Shown here piece after piece: positions 34,630 through 44,302 of a DNA stretch of 47,389 nt. Origin of the DNA: Clostridia bacterium (GTDB taxonomy: Bacteria > Bacillota > Clostridia > RGIG7378); assembly GCA_017559445.1 (NCBI GenBank), contig JAFYSJ010000007.1, forward strand, positions 1 to 47,389, read 5' to 3'. Position numbers and translations under genes: made by a program. Every line of letters begins with the position of its first letter. The stretch's first letter is position 1. The notes under the pieces are model-generated. The model had not been told where the DNA came from. It did not search any database and saw only the letters and a program-made list of their open reading frames with translations.

Positions 34630-36285
34630 ATGAAAAGCAATGCACTTAAAAATGGTACACAGAATGCTCCTCACAGAGCTTTGTACCACGCTCTGGGACT
34701 TACAGAGGAGGAGATTAGCAGACCTTTAGTTGGTATTGTTAGCTCCTACAATGAGATTGTTCCAGGACATATGAACATCGATAAAATTGTAGATGCAGTT
34801 CGCATTGGCGTTGCAATGGCAGGGGGCACACCTATTGTGTTCCCCGCAATTGCTGTTTGTGACGGTATTGCCATGGGCCATACAGGAATGAAGTATTCCT
34901 TGGTAACTCGTGACCTTATTGCAGACTCCACAGAGGCTATGGCTATGGCACATGGATTCGACGCACTTGTTATGGTTCCTAACTGTGACAAGAACGTTCC
35001 TGGCCTTCTTATGGCAGCAGCTAGACTTAATGTTCCCACTGTATTTGTTAGCGGCGGTCCTATGCTTGCTGGTCACGTAGATGGCGCTAAGACTAGCTTC
35101 TCATCTATTTCTGAGGCAGTAGGTCAGTTCAACGCAGGTAAGATTACTGAGGCTAAGCTCCGTGAGTACGAGTGCAAGACATGTCCTACATGTGGTTCTT
35201 GCTCTGGTATGTACACAGCTAACTCCATGAACTGCTTGACAGAGGCATTGGGCATGGGCCTTAAGGGCAACGGCACAGTACCTGCTGTATATTCTGCTAG
35301 AATTGAGCTTGCTAAGCATGCTGGTATGGCAGTTATGGAGTTGCTCAAGAAGAATATTCGTCCTAGAGACATTATGACTGAGGCGGCATTCCAAAATGCT
35401 CTTACTGTAGATATGGCACTTGGTTGCTCCACTAACAGTATGCTTCACTTGCCAGCAATTGCACACGAGTGTGGTATTGAGATTAACCTTGATATTGCTA
35501 ACGATATTAGCGCTAAGACTCCTAACTTGTGCCACTTGGCTCCTGCTGGTCGCACATATATCGAGGAGCTTGATGAGGCAGGCGGCGTATATGCTGTAAT
35601 GAACGAGCTTAACAAGATTGGTCTCCTTAATACAGACTGCAGGACAGTATCTGGTAAGACAGTTGGCGAGAACATCGAGGGTTGCATTAACCTTGACCAT
35701 AACGTTATTCGTCCTGTAGAGGATCCATATAGCCAGACAGGTGGCATTGCCGTTCTGAGAGGTAATTTGGCTCCAGAGGGCAGCGTTGTTAAGCGTTCTG
35801 CAGTTCTTCCCGAAATGTTGGTACACCAGGGTCCTGCTAGAGTATTTGAGTGTGAAGAGGATGCACAGGCAGCTATTAATGCTGGTAAGATTCAGCCTGG
35901 AGACGTTGTAGTTATTCGCTACGAGGGTCCAAAGGGTGGTCCTGGTATGAGAGAAATGCTTAACCCAACATCCGCTATTATGGGTATGGGTCTTGGCAAC
36001 AGCGTAGCACTTATTACTGACGGTAGATTCAGTGGCGCAACTAGAGGCGCATGTATTGGACACGTTTCCCCCGAGGCAGCATCTGGTGGTCTTATCGGTG
36101 TTGTAGAGGAGGGTGATATCATCAGCATCAACATTCCAGAGAACAAGCTTGAGCTCTTGGTAGATCAGGATATCTTGGATGAGAGAATGAAGAATTTCGT
36201 GCCCAAGACTAAGGAACTGTCTGGATACCTTAAGAGATATGCATCTTTGGTATCTAGCGGAGCTAAGGGAGCTATACTTAACTAA
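34630..36285 (+). CDS. ilvD: Dihydroxy-acid dehydratase
   Basis: This iron-sulfur enzyme dehydrates the dihydroxy acids to 2-oxo acids for valine and isoleucine. In 551 residues: [31 protein letters not shown] with C119, and [20 protein letters not shown] with C188 and C191, which hold the cluster. The C-terminal region shows [16 protein letters not shown]. The stop overlaps the next start (TAATG), coupling it to an AAA+ ATPase. Confidence 0.97.
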   Translation: MKSNALKNGTQNAPHRALYHALGLTEEEISRPLVGIVSSYNEIVPGHMNIDKIVDAVRIGVAMAGGTPIVFPAIAVCDGIAMGHTGMKYSLVTRDLIADSTEAMAMAHGFDALVMVPNCDKNVPGLLMAAARLNVPTVFVSGGPMLAGHVDGAKTSFSSISEAVGQFNAGKITEAKLREYECKTCPTCGSCSGMYTANSMNCLTEALGMGLKGNGTVPAVYSARIELAKHAGMAVMELLKKNIRPRDIMTEAAFQNALTVDMALGCSTNSMLHLPAIAHECGIEINLDIANDISAKTPNLCHLAPAGRTYIEELDEAGGVYAVMNELNKIGLLNTDCRTVSGKTVGENIEGCINLDHNVIRPVEDPYSQTGGIAVLRGNLAPEGSVVKRSAVLPEMLVHQGPARVFECEEDAQAAINAGKIQPGDVVVIRYEGPKGGPGMREMLNPTSAIMGMGLGNSVALITDGRFSGATRGACIGHVSPEAASGGLIGVVEEGDIISINIPENKLELLVDQDILDERMKNFVPKTKELSGYLKRYASLVSSGAKGAILN

Positions 36286-37487
36286 TGAATAATATGAGCC
36301 TTAAAAATCTATATATTAGGCTTAAGGCACTGGCGATTTTCCGTGATCTTCTCAAGGATCCCGTAATTGATTCCCTGTGTAATTACTTGTCCCTGGAGCA
36401 ATCCGGGGACTTGGCGCTTGCAGTGTCTGCCTATGGTGAATTCGTAAATGGACTGTATGTTTCTGGCAGCCCCAGCCTTACTCATTATGTGCAGGATGTG
36501 GTAAATGACACAGAAAATCCATATATTCGTATGATTGGCAGTGGCAAAGAGCCAGGCGCAGAGATTGTTAGATGTGCTAATGAGGAGTTAGAGGTTCTGC
36601 AGGCAGTTGCAGACTTAACTCCAGTAGATCTTAGACAGAATCTGAACTGGGATGGATATTTGCCAGAGTTCCAGGTTAGCAAGCTGGACATTGCAGGTAG
36701 CTATAGAGCTAGAATTGACAATATTGGTCAGTATGGTTATGGCATATATGCTAAGCATCGTATGTTCTATATCAACTCATCCAATGTTATTGTGCCTGTA
36801 TTTAATCCTGACAGAACTCGTCTTGCATCCTTGGTTGACTATGAGAGAGAGCAGAAGATTATCATGGACAACACCATGGCACTGCTTGAAGGTAAGCCCG
36901 CAGCAAACATTTTGCTTACAGGCGATGCAGGAACAGGTAAGTCATCCACTATTAAGGCTGTGGTAAACGAGCTTTATAACAGAGGACTTAGAATTTTGGA
37001 AGTTCGCAAGGAGCAGCTTAGGGAAATTCCTGCTATTTTGGACGAGCTTAACAGCAATCCACTTAAGTTTATCTTGTTTATCGACGATCTTTCTTTCCAG
37101 AAGGATGACGATAACTTCAGCGCACTTAAGGCTATTTTGGAGGGCTCTGTATCTGCTAAGTCACAGAATGTTGTTATCTATGCCACAAGCAACCGTCGTC
37201 ATTTGGTTAAGGAGACATTCTCCGATAGAGATGGTGATGATGTGCATAGGAATGACACAATGCAGGAGATTATTTCTCTGTCTGAGAGATTTGGTATTCA
37301 GATTACATTCTCTAAGCCAGACAAGAAGACATACCTTGATATTGTGCATCACTTGGCACAGGAGAGAGGTGTCACCATGGACGTGGAGGAGCTTGACTTG
37401 TTGGCTGAGAGATTCGCACTTGGCAGAGGTGGCAGATCCGCAAGAGCAGCAAAGCAGTTTGTTGACGGCATTGTGGCGCAAAGCTGA
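36285..37487 (+). CDS. DUF815-family AAA+ ATPase
   Basis: This 400-residue protein has an N-terminal helical region (about 1-190) and an AAA+ core with Walker A GDAGTGKS (213-220, K219), Walker B FILFIDDLSF (D267, D268) and a sensor-like VVIYATSNRRH, with a C-terminal lid (about 345-400). It matches the DUF815 family, widespread in bacteria with no settled function. Its ATG overlaps the ilvD stop, so it is translated with the branched-chain operon, though no metabolic reason is obvious. The hairpin array B starts 2 bp after its stop codon. Confidence 0.88.
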   Translation: MNNMSLKNLYIRLKALAIFRDLLKDPVIDSLCNYLSLEQSGDLALAVSAYGEFVNGLYVSGSPSLTHYVQDVVNDTENPYIRMIGSGKEPGAEIVRCANEELEVLQAVADLTPVDLRQNLNWDGYLPEFQVSKLDIAGSYRARIDNIGQYGYGIYAKHRMFYINSSNVIVPVFNPDRTRLASLVDYEREQKIIMDNTMALLEGKPAANILLTGDAGTGKSSTIKAVVNELYNRGLRILEVRKEQLREIPAILDELNSNPLKFILFIDDLSFQKDDDNFSALKAILEGSVSAKSQNVVIYATSNRRHLVKETFSDRDGDDVHRNDTMQEIISLSERFGIQITFSKPDKKTYLDIVHHLAQERGVTMDVEELDLLAERFALGRGGRSARAAKQFVDGIVAQS

Positions 37488-37489
37488 AT

Positions 37490-37727
37490 TTAGTGAGCCG
37501 CGTTATCGCGCTAGTGAGCCGCAAGCAAAGCTTGCTAGTATACGCTCGTTTCACTCGCTAGTGAGCCGGCTACGCCTAGTAGGCCGAACGCGTTGCGTTC
37601 TAGTAATCCGGCTGCGCCTAGTGAGCCGCCTTCGGCTAGTGGCTGCTCATTGCATTCGCTAGTGAGCCGCAACTGCGTTGCTAGTATACGCTCGTTTCGC
37701 TCGCTAGTGAGTCACAGCGTTAGTGAG
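37490..37727. repeat. CTAGT-phased triloop hairpin array B
   Basis: Twelve C/TTAGT boundaries divide 238 bp into short units, most continuing GAGCCG or AGGCCG before a hairpin. Stems and triloops: GCAAGC-AAA-GCTTGC (37521-37535), GGC-TAC-GCC, GAACGC-GTT-GCGTTC (37576-37590), GGC-TGC-GCC, GCC-TTC-GGC and GCAAC-TGC-GTTGC. Two units (TATACGCTCGTTTCNCTCG) are not strongly self-complementary. The array sits between the AAA+ stop codon and the terminator at 37747, so it is probably transcribed as a 3'-UTR. Confidence 0.8.
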
Positions 37728-37746
37728 AAAAATATAAGACAAATTT

Positions 37747-37770
37747 AACCGGGGGAAACCTCGGTTTTTT
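37747..37770 (+). terminator. Intrinsic terminator of the ilv-leu operon
   Basis: AACCGGGG pairs with CCTCGGTT (one G-T) around a short GAAA-containing loop, followed by a T-run to 37770. Confidence 0.8.
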
Positions 37771-37837
37771 GTTGCCTAAAAAAGATAGTATGGGAGCAGT
37801 GCTAGTGGTAAAATAGAAGAACAGAATAAAGAACGTT

Positions 37838-37909
37838 ATGAAAATTAATCAAGGAAAAGTCGAGGATGTGGTATACGAATACGTTCTGTCATATCTGGAT
37901 TTAGAATAG
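37838..37909 (+). CDS. Possible 23-residue small ORF
   Basis: ATG at 37838 to TAG at 37909 gives a short, mostly acidic peptide starting MKINQGKVEDVVYEY. The ribosome binding site is weak (only AAAGAA nearby) and no close promoter is convincing, so it may not be translated. The remainder of 37771-37974 shows nothing else recognisable. Confidence 0.2.
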   Translation: MKINQGKVEDVVYEYVLSYLDLE

Positions 37910-37974
37910 AAAAGTAAGTTTCAAATCAAAGGTTGAATTCTTGGTAGTAAGCGGTTTACTGTTAGGAGAAAGAG

Positions 37975-38430
37975 ATGAATAGAGAGCTAACTTTCAAATT
38001 GTTAAAAATAGCAGGAATAGTAGCTGCAGTTGCTTTCGCCATTTACGCTATTGTCATGATTGTAGAGTCTGCTTTAGTGCTTTTTGTAATTATTGTAAGA
38101 GCAAAAGGAGAAATTAGTGCTAAAAATGCCATTGGAAGCACATGGGTGTCCGAGGAGGGATCCTTAGAATTTGTTGTGCAGGAAAATCTTGACGGCATAG
38201 GCACTATTCAGGTGGGGGATGAAACCGTAGAGGTTAAGTTAGATTTAGATAATCATACAGGATTTATTTATATTTACCTACTGGATGACCCACAGGAAGG
38301 ACAAGAAAAAGAATACCTTGAATGTTGGGAAGTCGAAGACAGGAAAAAAACAGCAGTTACACTAGAGGTTAGAGAAACAACTTATTATGAAGTTGGACAG
38401 ACCATAGTCATTAATAGGATAGAAGAATAA
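37975..38430 (+). CDS. Hypothetical membrane-anchored small protein
   Basis: This 151-residue protein has one long N-terminal hydrophobic segment (about 12-42, possibly one or two helices) and an acidic, beta-rich soluble part (about 50-151) opening with IGSTWVSEEGSLEFVV, which recalls small lipocalin-like or beta-barrel sheets. No catalytic motif. AGGAGA sits about 8 bp upstream of the ATG. It lies between the ilv-leu terminator and the arg regulatory region, on its own. Codon use is less biased than in the neighbouring operons. Confidence 0.6.
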   Translation: MNRELTFKLLKIAGIVAAVAFAIYAIVMIVESALVLFVIIVRAKGEISAKNAIGSTWVSEEGSLEFVVQENLDGIGTIQVGDETVEVKLDLDNHTGFIYIYLLDDPQEGQEKEYLECWEVEDRKKTAVTLEVRETTYYEVGQTIVINRIEE

Positions 38431-38469
38431 AGTCTAAGCAAATATACATAATAAACCATTCAAATACAC

Positions 38470-38513
38470 TGCATAAATATTGAATTTTATGCATAAAAAT
38501 GAATATTTAATCA
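38470..38513 (+). promoter_or_regulatory. Cluster of ARG-box-like sequences
   Basis: Several overlapping near-palindromes resemble the ArgR/AhrC consensus TGAAT-N4-ATTCA: TGCATAAATATTGA (38470-38483), TGAATTTTATGCAT (38481-38494) and TGAATATTTAATCA (38500-38513). ArgR hexamers bind paired or clustered boxes. They lie about 70-110 bp upstream of the argG promoter. Confidence 0.55.
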
Positions 38514-38520
38514 ATTGTTT

Positions 38521-38560
38521 AATAAACAGCTTTTCTCGAGAAAAGTTGTTTATTTTTATT
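38521..38560. terminator. Bidirectional terminator-like hairpin
   Basis: AATAAACA (38521-38528), CTTTTCTCGAGAAAAG (38530-38545, self-complementary) and TGTTTATT (38547-38554) give one long stem with a single mismatch, followed by T-rich sequence. It closes the gene at 37975 before the argG promoter. Confidence 0.7.
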
Positions 38561-38582
38561 AAGGTTTTCTACTCTATATTAG

Positions 38583-38611
38583 TTGACACCTTAGGGATTA
38601 ATGGCTAAAAT
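38583..38611 (+). promoter_or_regulatory. argG operon promoter
   Basis: TTGACA (38583-38588), 17-bp spacer, TAAAAT (38606-38611). Predicted start near 38618. Confidence 0.8.
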
Positions 38612-38625
38612 TGTCTCTATTATTT

Positions 38626-38643
38626 TTGAATATTTATGCATAA
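38626..38643 (+). promoter_or_regulatory. ARG-box-like site in the argG leader
   Basis: TTGAATATTTATGCATAA lies just after the -10 box and runs into the AAAGGAG ribosome binding site (38642-38648). Binding here by an arginine-responsive ArgR/AhrC would block the start of transcription. Confidence 0.6.
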
Positions 38644-38656
38644 AGGAGCATTTGAA

Positions 38657-39883
38657 ATGAATAAAAAGGATATTAAAAAAGTTGTTCTTGCTTATTCCGG
38701 TGGTCTTGATACTTCTATCATCATCCCATGGCTCAAGGAGAACTATAACAATTGTGAAGTTATTGCAGTTTCCGGTAACGTAGGTCAGGCAGACGAACTT
38801 GAGGGTCTTGAGGAGAAGGCTCTTAAGACAGGTGCTTCTAAGCTTTATGTTCTTGACCAGACAGAGGAGTATGTAGACGAGTATATCATCCCCTGCATGA
38901 AGGCTGGTGCCGTATACGAGGAGTACTTGCTTGGTACATCTCATGCACGTCCATGTATTGCTAAGGGTCTTGCAGAGATCGCTATCAAAGAGGGTGCAGA
39001 TGCTATTTGCCATGGTTGCACAGGTAAGGGTAATGATCAGGTTCGTTTTGAGTTGACACTTAAGCATTTCTGCCCAGATATGCCAATCATCGCTCCATGG
39101 AGAGAGTGGGATATTAAGTCCCGTGAAGAGGAGATCGAGTACGCAGAGGCTCATAACATTCCTCTTAAGATTAACAGAGAGACTAACTACTCTAAGGACA
39201 AGAACTTGTGGCACCTTTCTCACGAGGGTATGGACCTTGAGGATACAGGCAATGAGCCACAGTATGAGAAGCCAGGTTTCCTTGAAATGGGCGTTTCCCC
39301 AATCCAGGCTCCTGACGTTCCAACATATATCACACTTGATTTTGAGCAGGGCGTTCCAGTAGCTTTGAACGACGAGAAGATGTCTGCAAGAGATATTATC
39401 CTTAAGCTTAACCAGATCGGTGGCGCAAATGGTATCGGTATCATCGACATCGTAGAGAACAGACTTGTTGGTATGAAGTGTCGTGGCGTATACGAGACTC
39501 CAGGTGGAACAATCCTTTACAAGGCTCACAGCGTTTTGGAGAGCATCTGTCTTGACAAGATGACACTCCATGAGAAACAGAGACTTTCTATCACATTCGC
39601 TGAGCTTGTATACAACGGCCAGTGGTTCACTCCTTTGAGAGAGGCACTTTCCGCATTCGTTGACAAGACACAGGAGAAGGTTACAGGTAAGGTTAAGCTT
39701 AAGCTTTACAAGGGTAACATGATCAACGCTGGAGTATGGAGCAAGTACTCCTTGTACAGCGAGGAAATCGCTACATTCGGTGAGAGCGATTACGATCAGA
39801 CAGATGCAACAGGTTTCATTAACCTTTACGGTTTGCCAATCAAGGTTCAGGCCATGGTTAATAAGCAGAACGAGAACAAGTAA
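38657..39883 (+). CDS. argG: Argininosuccinate synthase
   Basis: It joins citrulline and aspartate with ATP. The 408-residue protein has the PP-loop AYSGGLDTS (12-20), [13 protein letters not shown] and the C-terminal substrate region. I chose the ATG at 38657 because AAAGGAG (38642-38648) is 8 bp upstream; an upstream in-frame ATG at 38636 lies inside the ARG box and has no ribosome binding site. First gene of the arg operon; argH follows after 14 bp. Confidence 0.97.
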   Translation: MNKKDIKKVVLAYSGGLDTSIIIPWLKENYNNCEVIAVSGNVGQADELEGLEEKALKTGASKLYVLDQTEEYVDEYIIPCMKAGAVYEEYLLGTSHARPCIAKGLAEIAIKEGADAICHGCTGKGNDQVRFELTLKHFCPDMPIIAPWREWDIKSREEEIEYAEAHNIPLKINRETNYSKDKNLWHLSHEGMDLEDTGNEPQYEKPGFLEMGVSPIQAPDVPTYITLDFEQGVPVALNDEKMSARDIILKLNQIGGANGIGIIDIVENRLVGMKCRGVYETPGGTILYKAHSVLESICLDKMTLHEKQRLSITFAELVYNGQWFTPLREALSAFVDKTQEKVTGKVKLKLYKGNMINAGVWSKYSLYSEEIATFGESDYDQTDATGFINLYGLPIKVQAMVNKQNENK

Positions 39884-39897
39884 TTAGGAGAATTTTA

Positions 39898-41274
39898 ATG
39901 GCTAAGATGTGGGCAGGGCGCACCGCCGGTATTACAGACAAGATAGCAGATGATTTCAACTCATCCATTTCCTTTGATAGCCGCATGTACAGGCAGGATA
40001 TCACAGGAAGCATGGCTCATGCAGCTATGTTGGCTAATCAGGGCATCATCACAAGAGAGGATGCAGACACCTTGATTGCAGGCCTTGAGACTATCTTGCA
40101 GGACTTAGATAGTGGCGCCTTGGCCATAGACTTAGATTGCGAGGACATCCACATGTTTGTGGAGCAGGTTCTCACAGAGAGACTTGGTGACGTTGGCAAA
40201 AAGCTTCACACAGCACGTAGCCGTAACGACCAGGTAGCTTTGGATATTCGCATGTATCTGAGAGACCAGGTGGACGAAATTTCTGATTTGCTTAAGGATT
40301 TGACTTCCGTAGTCACAGCCAAGGCGGAGGAGTACAAGGCCACCATCATGCCAGGATACACACATCTCCAGAGAGCACAGCCCATTACCTTTGGACACCA
40401 CCTTATGGCATACGCCATGATGTTCCTCAGAGATTTGGACAGATTGGCAGATTGTCGCAAGAGAATGAACCAGTCCCCCATTGGTTGCTGCGCATTGGCA
40501 GGTACTACTTACGAAACAGATAGGTATTTTGAGGCAAAGGAGCTTGGATTTGACTCCATCTGCCTCAATTCCCTAGATGGTGTTTCCGACAGAGACTTCT
40601 GTGTTGAGCTCATGAGCGCTATTTCAGTAGCCATGATGCACTTGTCCAGATTCTCCGAGGAAATCATCCTTTGGTCCAGCTGGGAGTTCAAGTTCGTGGA
40701 GCTTTCCGATGCTTACACAACTGGTTCATCCATCATGCCACAGAAGAAAAATCCCGACATGGCAGAGCTTGTAAGAGGTAAGACAGGCCGTGTATATGGC
40801 GATTTGATGGCACTTCTCACAACTCTTAAGGGTTTGCCCCTTGCATATAACAAGGACATGCAGGAGGACAAGGAAAGCATTTTTGACGCTTGTGATACAA
40901 TTAAGATGTGCCTTAAGGTGTTCGTTGGAATGGTTGATACACTTAAGGCTATTCCAGAGAATATGATGAAGGCTGCACAGCAGGGCTTTATTAACGCCAC
41001 AGACTTGGCAGACTATCTTGTTAAGAAGGGACTTCCTTTTAGAGCAGCATACAAGATTTCTGGTTCCATCGTGGCATACTGCATCCAGAACAACAAGGTT
41101 TTGGAGTCCATGACTTTAGAGGAGTATCAGGAGTTCTCAGATATTTTCCAGCAGGATGTATATGAGGATATTTCCCTTGAGGCATGTGTAAGCAAGAGAA
41201 TTTCCGTAGGCGGAACTTCAGTAGAGTCTGTAGAAATGCAGATTAAATATGTAAATGAGGTGCTTGGAAGATGA
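39898..41274 (+). CDS. argH: Argininosuccinate lyase
   Basis: It splits argininosuccinate into arginine and fumarate. The 458-residue fumarase/aspartase-superfamily protein has HTARSRNDQVALD, GYTHLQRAQPITFGHH and the catalytic signature GSSIMPQKKNPD with S277-S278. The stop overlaps argC (ATGA). Confidence 0.97.
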   Translation: MAKMWAGRTAGITDKIADDFNSSISFDSRMYRQDITGSMAHAAMLANQGIITREDADTLIAGLETILQDLDSGALAIDLDCEDIHMFVEQVLTERLGDVGKKLHTARSRNDQVALDIRMYLRDQVDEISDLLKDLTSVVTAKAEEYKATIMPGYTHLQRAQPITFGHHLMAYAMMFLRDLDRLADCRKRMNQSPIGCCALAGTTYETDRYFEAKELGFDSICLNSLDGVSDRDFCVELMSAISVAMMHLSRFSEEIILWSSWEFKFVELSDAYTTGSSIMPQKKNPDMAELVRGKTGRVYGDLMALLTTLKGLPLAYNKDMQEDKESIFDACDTIKMCLKVFVGMVDTLKAIPENMMKAAQQGFINATDLADYLVKKGLPFRAAYKISGSIVAYCIQNNKVLESMTLEEYQEFSDIFQQDVYEDISLEACVSKRISVGGTSVESVEMQIKYVNEVLGR

Positions 41275-42194
41275 CCAAGGTTTTTATTGACGGAAGCGCA
41301 GGCACAACAGGTCTTCGTATTGAAGAAAGACTTAGTAGCCGTCAGGACATAAATTTGATAAAATTAGCGGACGATGTTCGCAAGGACCCAGAGGCAAGGA
41401 AACAAGCTATACACGAAGCAGAAATCGTTTTCTTATGTCTCCCAGATGCAGCAGCCATTGAAGCAGTGGCTTTGGCGGAGGGTTCTAACACTAGAATTAT
41501 TGATACATCTACAGCACATCGTACAGCCTCTGGTTGGGTTTATGGTATGGCTGAATTAGCAGGTCAGAGAGAGCTTATTGCTAACTCTAACAGGATTGCT
41601 AATCCAGGCTGCCACGCCAGTGGCTTTATTGCGTTAGTGGCACCATTGGTTCAGGCAGGTATGCTTTCCAAGGATGTGGCACTTAGCTGCTTCTCTCTGA
41701 CTGGTTATTCTGGTGGAGGCAAAAAGATGATCGCAGAGTATGAGGACGCTAACAGAAGTCCACTTCTCAAGGGTCCTAGACAGTATGCTCTTACACAGCA
41801 GCACAAGCATCTTAAGGAGATGTCAAAGCTCTGTGGTATTGATAACATGCCAGCATTTTGCCCCATAGTTGGAGATTTCTACAGTGGTATGGAGGTTACA
41901 GTTCCAGTATTTGCTAAGGACATTAAGGGTTCTGTGGCAGATGTGCAGGAACTTTATGCTAACTACTACACCAATGGCCTTATCCGTGTTAACAATTCTC
42001 CCGACGAGGACGGCATGCTTAGCAGTGCAGCCTTTAGCGGTAGAGACGACATGGAGATTGGCGTATATGGAAACGATGACAGAATTCTCTTGGTTTCTAG
42101 GTTCGATAACTTGGGCAAGGGTGCTTCTGGAGCAGCCATTCAGAATATGAATATTATGTTAGGTGTCGATGAGACAACTGGCTTGAATGTATAA
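41271..42194 (+). CDS. argC: N-acetyl-gamma-glutamyl-phosphate reductase, type 2
   Basis: It reduces N-acetylglutamyl phosphate to the semialdehyde with NADPH. The protein starts TKVFIDGSAGTTGLRIEERL and has the active-site Cys C114 in NPGCHASGFIA. The 307-residue length and GSAGTTGLRI loop fit the shorter type 2 subfamily, not the roughly 340-residue type 1 enzymes common with argJ in Bacillus. It lies between argH and argJ, overlapping argH by 4 bp. Confidence 0.93.
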   Translation: MTKVFIDGSAGTTGLRIEERLSSRQDINLIKLADDVRKDPEARKQAIHEAEIVFLCLPDAAAIEAVALAEGSNTRIIDTSTAHRTASGWVYGMAELAGQRELIANSNRIANPGCHASGFIALVAPLVQAGMLSKDVALSCFSLTGYSGGGKKMIAEYEDANRSPLLKGPRQYALTQQHKHLKEMSKLCGIDNMPAFCPIVGDFYSGMEVTVPVFAKDIKGSVADVQELYANYYTNGLIRVNNSPDEDGMLSSAAFSGRDDMEIGVYGNDDRILLVSRFDNLGKGASGAAIQNMNIMLGVDETTGLNV

Positions 42195-42210
42195 AACAAG
42201 GAGATTTTCC

Positions 42211-43425
42211 ATGAATTTGATTCCAGGTGGCGTATGTGCCGCAACAGGATTTAAGGCAAACGGAATACATTGCGGTATTCGCAGAAACCAGACTAAAAAG
42301 GACTTGGCTCTTATTGTTAGTCAGGTTCCAGCAACTGCAGCAGCAGTATATACAACTAACCTTGTAAAGGGTGCTCCCCTTAAGGTTACTAAGCAGAACA
42401 TTTCCAACGGCTATGCACAGGCTGTTATTTGCAACAGTGGTAATGCAAATACTTGCAACGCAGATGGCGAGCAGGTTGCTTGGGATATGTGCAAACTTGT
42501 AGAAGATGCAATTGGCGTTAAGGCATCTGACGTTGTGGTAGCATCCACAGGCGTTATTGGTCAGCCACTTAACATTACTCCCATTGCAAATGCCATGACA
42601 GAGTTGGTAGCAGGTCTTGCAGAGGATAACGGCCATGCAGCAGCACAGGCTATTATGACAACAGATACATGTCCTAAGGAGATCGCAGTAGAGTTTGAGG
42701 TAGGTGGCAAGGTTTGCCGTATGGGCGGTATTGCCAAGGGTAGTGGTATGATTCACCCCAACATGGCAACAATGCTTGTGTTCATCACAACAGATGCTGC
42801 TATTTCTGCAGAAATGCTTCACAAGGCACTTTCCAAGGATGTTACCAAGACATTTAATATGCTTAGCGTAGATGGTGACACTTCCACTAACGACATGGTT
42901 ACAGTTCTTGCAAACGGAATGGCAGGCAACCAGGAAATCACAGAGGAAGGTGAGGACTTCACAGTATTTATGGAGGCTCTCAACGCCATTACAGTTAACC
43001 TTTGCAGAATGATTGCAGGTGATGGCGAGGGCGCAACTAAGCTTTTGGAGTGTATCGCAACAGGTGCACAGGACGAGGAAACAGCTAAGATTTGCGCTAA
43101 GAGTGTTATTTGCTCTAGCCTTCTTAAGGCAGCTATGTTTGGTGCAGATGCTAACTGGGGACGCGTGCTTTGTGCAATCGGTTACAGTGGAGCCAATGTT
43201 GACGTAGATAAGGTAGATGTATCCTTTAAGTCTGCTAAGGGTCAAATTCAGGTTTGCAAGGATGGCGCAGGCGTTCCTTTCTCTGAGGAAATTGCTAAGG
43301 AAATCCTCCTCGAAAAGGAAATCGAGATTTTGATTAACCTTGGCGACGGACCATTTGGTGCTTCTGCTTGGGGATGCGATCTTACATACGACTATGTAAA
43401 GATCAACGGCGACTACCGTACATAA
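42211..43425 (+). CDS. argJ: Glutamate N-acetyltransferase (possibly bifunctional)
   Basis: ArgJ moves the acetyl group from N-acetylornithine to glutamate, closing the acetyl cycle; some members also make N-acetylglutamate from acetyl-CoA. The 404-residue precursor self-cleaves before a threonine, here T187 in GSGMIHPNMATMLVF. The ATG at 42211 has AAGGAG 7 bp upstream; an in-frame ATG at 42187 lies inside argC. No argA is visible in the window. argB follows after 11 bp. Confidence 0.96.
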   Translation: MNLIPGGVCAATGFKANGIHCGIRRNQTKKDLALIVSQVPATAAAVYTTNLVKGAPLKVTKQNISNGYAQAVICNSGNANTCNADGEQVAWDMCKLVEDAIGVKASDVVVASTGVIGQPLNITPIANAMTELVAGLAEDNGHAAAQAIMTTDTCPKEIAVEFEVGGKVCRMGGIAKGSGMIHPNMATMLVFITTDAAISAEMLHKALSKDVTKTFNMLSVDGDTSTNDMVTVLANGMAGNQEITEEGEDFTVFMEALNAITVNLCRMIAGDGEGATKLLECIATGAQDEETAKICAKSVICSSLLKAAMFGADANWGRVLCAIGYSGANVDVDKVDVSFKSAKGQIQVCKDGAGVPFSEEIAKEILLEKEIEILINLGDGPFGASAWGCDLTYDYVKINGDYRT

Positions 43426-43436
43426 AGGAGTAAATA

Positions 43437-44300
43437 ATGCACACTAGATTTTCAAATGCAGAGAGAGCAGAGGTTCTCACAGCGGCTCTCCCTTATATTC
43501 GTAGATATAGCGGCCAGCTCGTTGTAGTTAAGTACGGCGGCAATGCCATGATCAACGAGCAACTTAAGATGCAGGTTATGGAGGACATAGTTCTTTTGTG
43601 GCTTGTAGGCGTTAAGGTTGTTCTCGTTCACGGCGGTGGTCCAGAGATTTCTGAGACAATGTCTCTCCTTGGCAAAAAGGCTCAGTTCGTAGATGGACTT
43701 AGAGTTACAGACAAGGAAACAGTAGATATTGTACAGATGGTTCTTGCAGGTAAGGTTAACAAGAATTTGGTTAACCTATTGGAAATGAAGGGCGGCAAGG
43801 CCATGGGTATTTCCGGTATTGACGGCAGAATGATCGAGGCAGATTTTAAGAACGAGAAGCTTGGATTTGTTGGTAACATTACTAACGTAAACATCCAGCC
43901 AGTTCTTGACCTTTTGGAAAAGGGATATATTCCCGTTGTTTCCACAGTAGGATGCGACAAGGACGGAAATGTTTATAACATTAACGGAGATACAGCAGCA
44001 GCTCGCGTTGCAGGTGCATTGGGTGCAGAGAGACTTATTATGATGACAGATATTGCTGGCATCCTTAAGGACAAGGACGACCCAGATACCTTGATCCCTC
44101 AGATTACAAGCACAGAGGCAAGCCAGCTTATTGAGACAGGTGTTGTTTCCGGTGGCATGATCCCCAAGGTTCAGTGCTGCATTGATGCCCTTTCACATGG
44201 CGTAGAAAACGTAATTATCATGGACGGCAGAATTCCTCACTCCATTCTTATGGAGCTCTTTACTGACGAGGGTGCTGGTACAATGGTTACTAAGGAGTAA
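43437..44300 (+). CDS. argB: Acetylglutamate kinase
   Basis: It phosphorylates N-acetylglutamate, commonly the feedback-controlled step when argJ is used. The 287-residue amino-acid-kinase-fold protein has VVVKYGGNAM, VVLVHGGGPEIS, and MMTDIAGILKDKDDP for ATP. The N-terminal helix (about 1-25, RAEVLTAALPYIRRYSGQ) is the kind found in arginine-sensitive hexameric forms. AAAGGAG precedes the ATG; argD follows after 2 bp. Confidence 0.96.
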   Translation: MHTRFSNAERAEVLTAALPYIRRYSGQLVVVKYGGNAMINEQLKMQVMEDIVLLWLVGVKVVLVHGGGPEISETMSLLGKKAQFVDGLRVTDKETVDIVQMVLAGKVNKNLVNLLEMKGGKAMGISGIDGRMIEADFKNEKLGFVGNITNVNIQPVLDLLEKGYIPVVSTVGCDKDGNVYNINGDTAAARVAGALGAERLIMMTDIAGILKDKDDPDTLIPQITSTEASQLIETGVVSGGMIPKVQCCIDALSHGVENVIIMDGRIPHSILMELFTDEGAGTMVTKE

Positions 44301-44302
44301 AA

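Noticed and set aside
37488-37662. C-terminal extension or separate ORF through array B
   Set aside because: The open frame arises because CTA-GTG-AGC has no stop; its Arg/Leu-rich translation follows the repeat and the AAA+ protein already ends at 37487.
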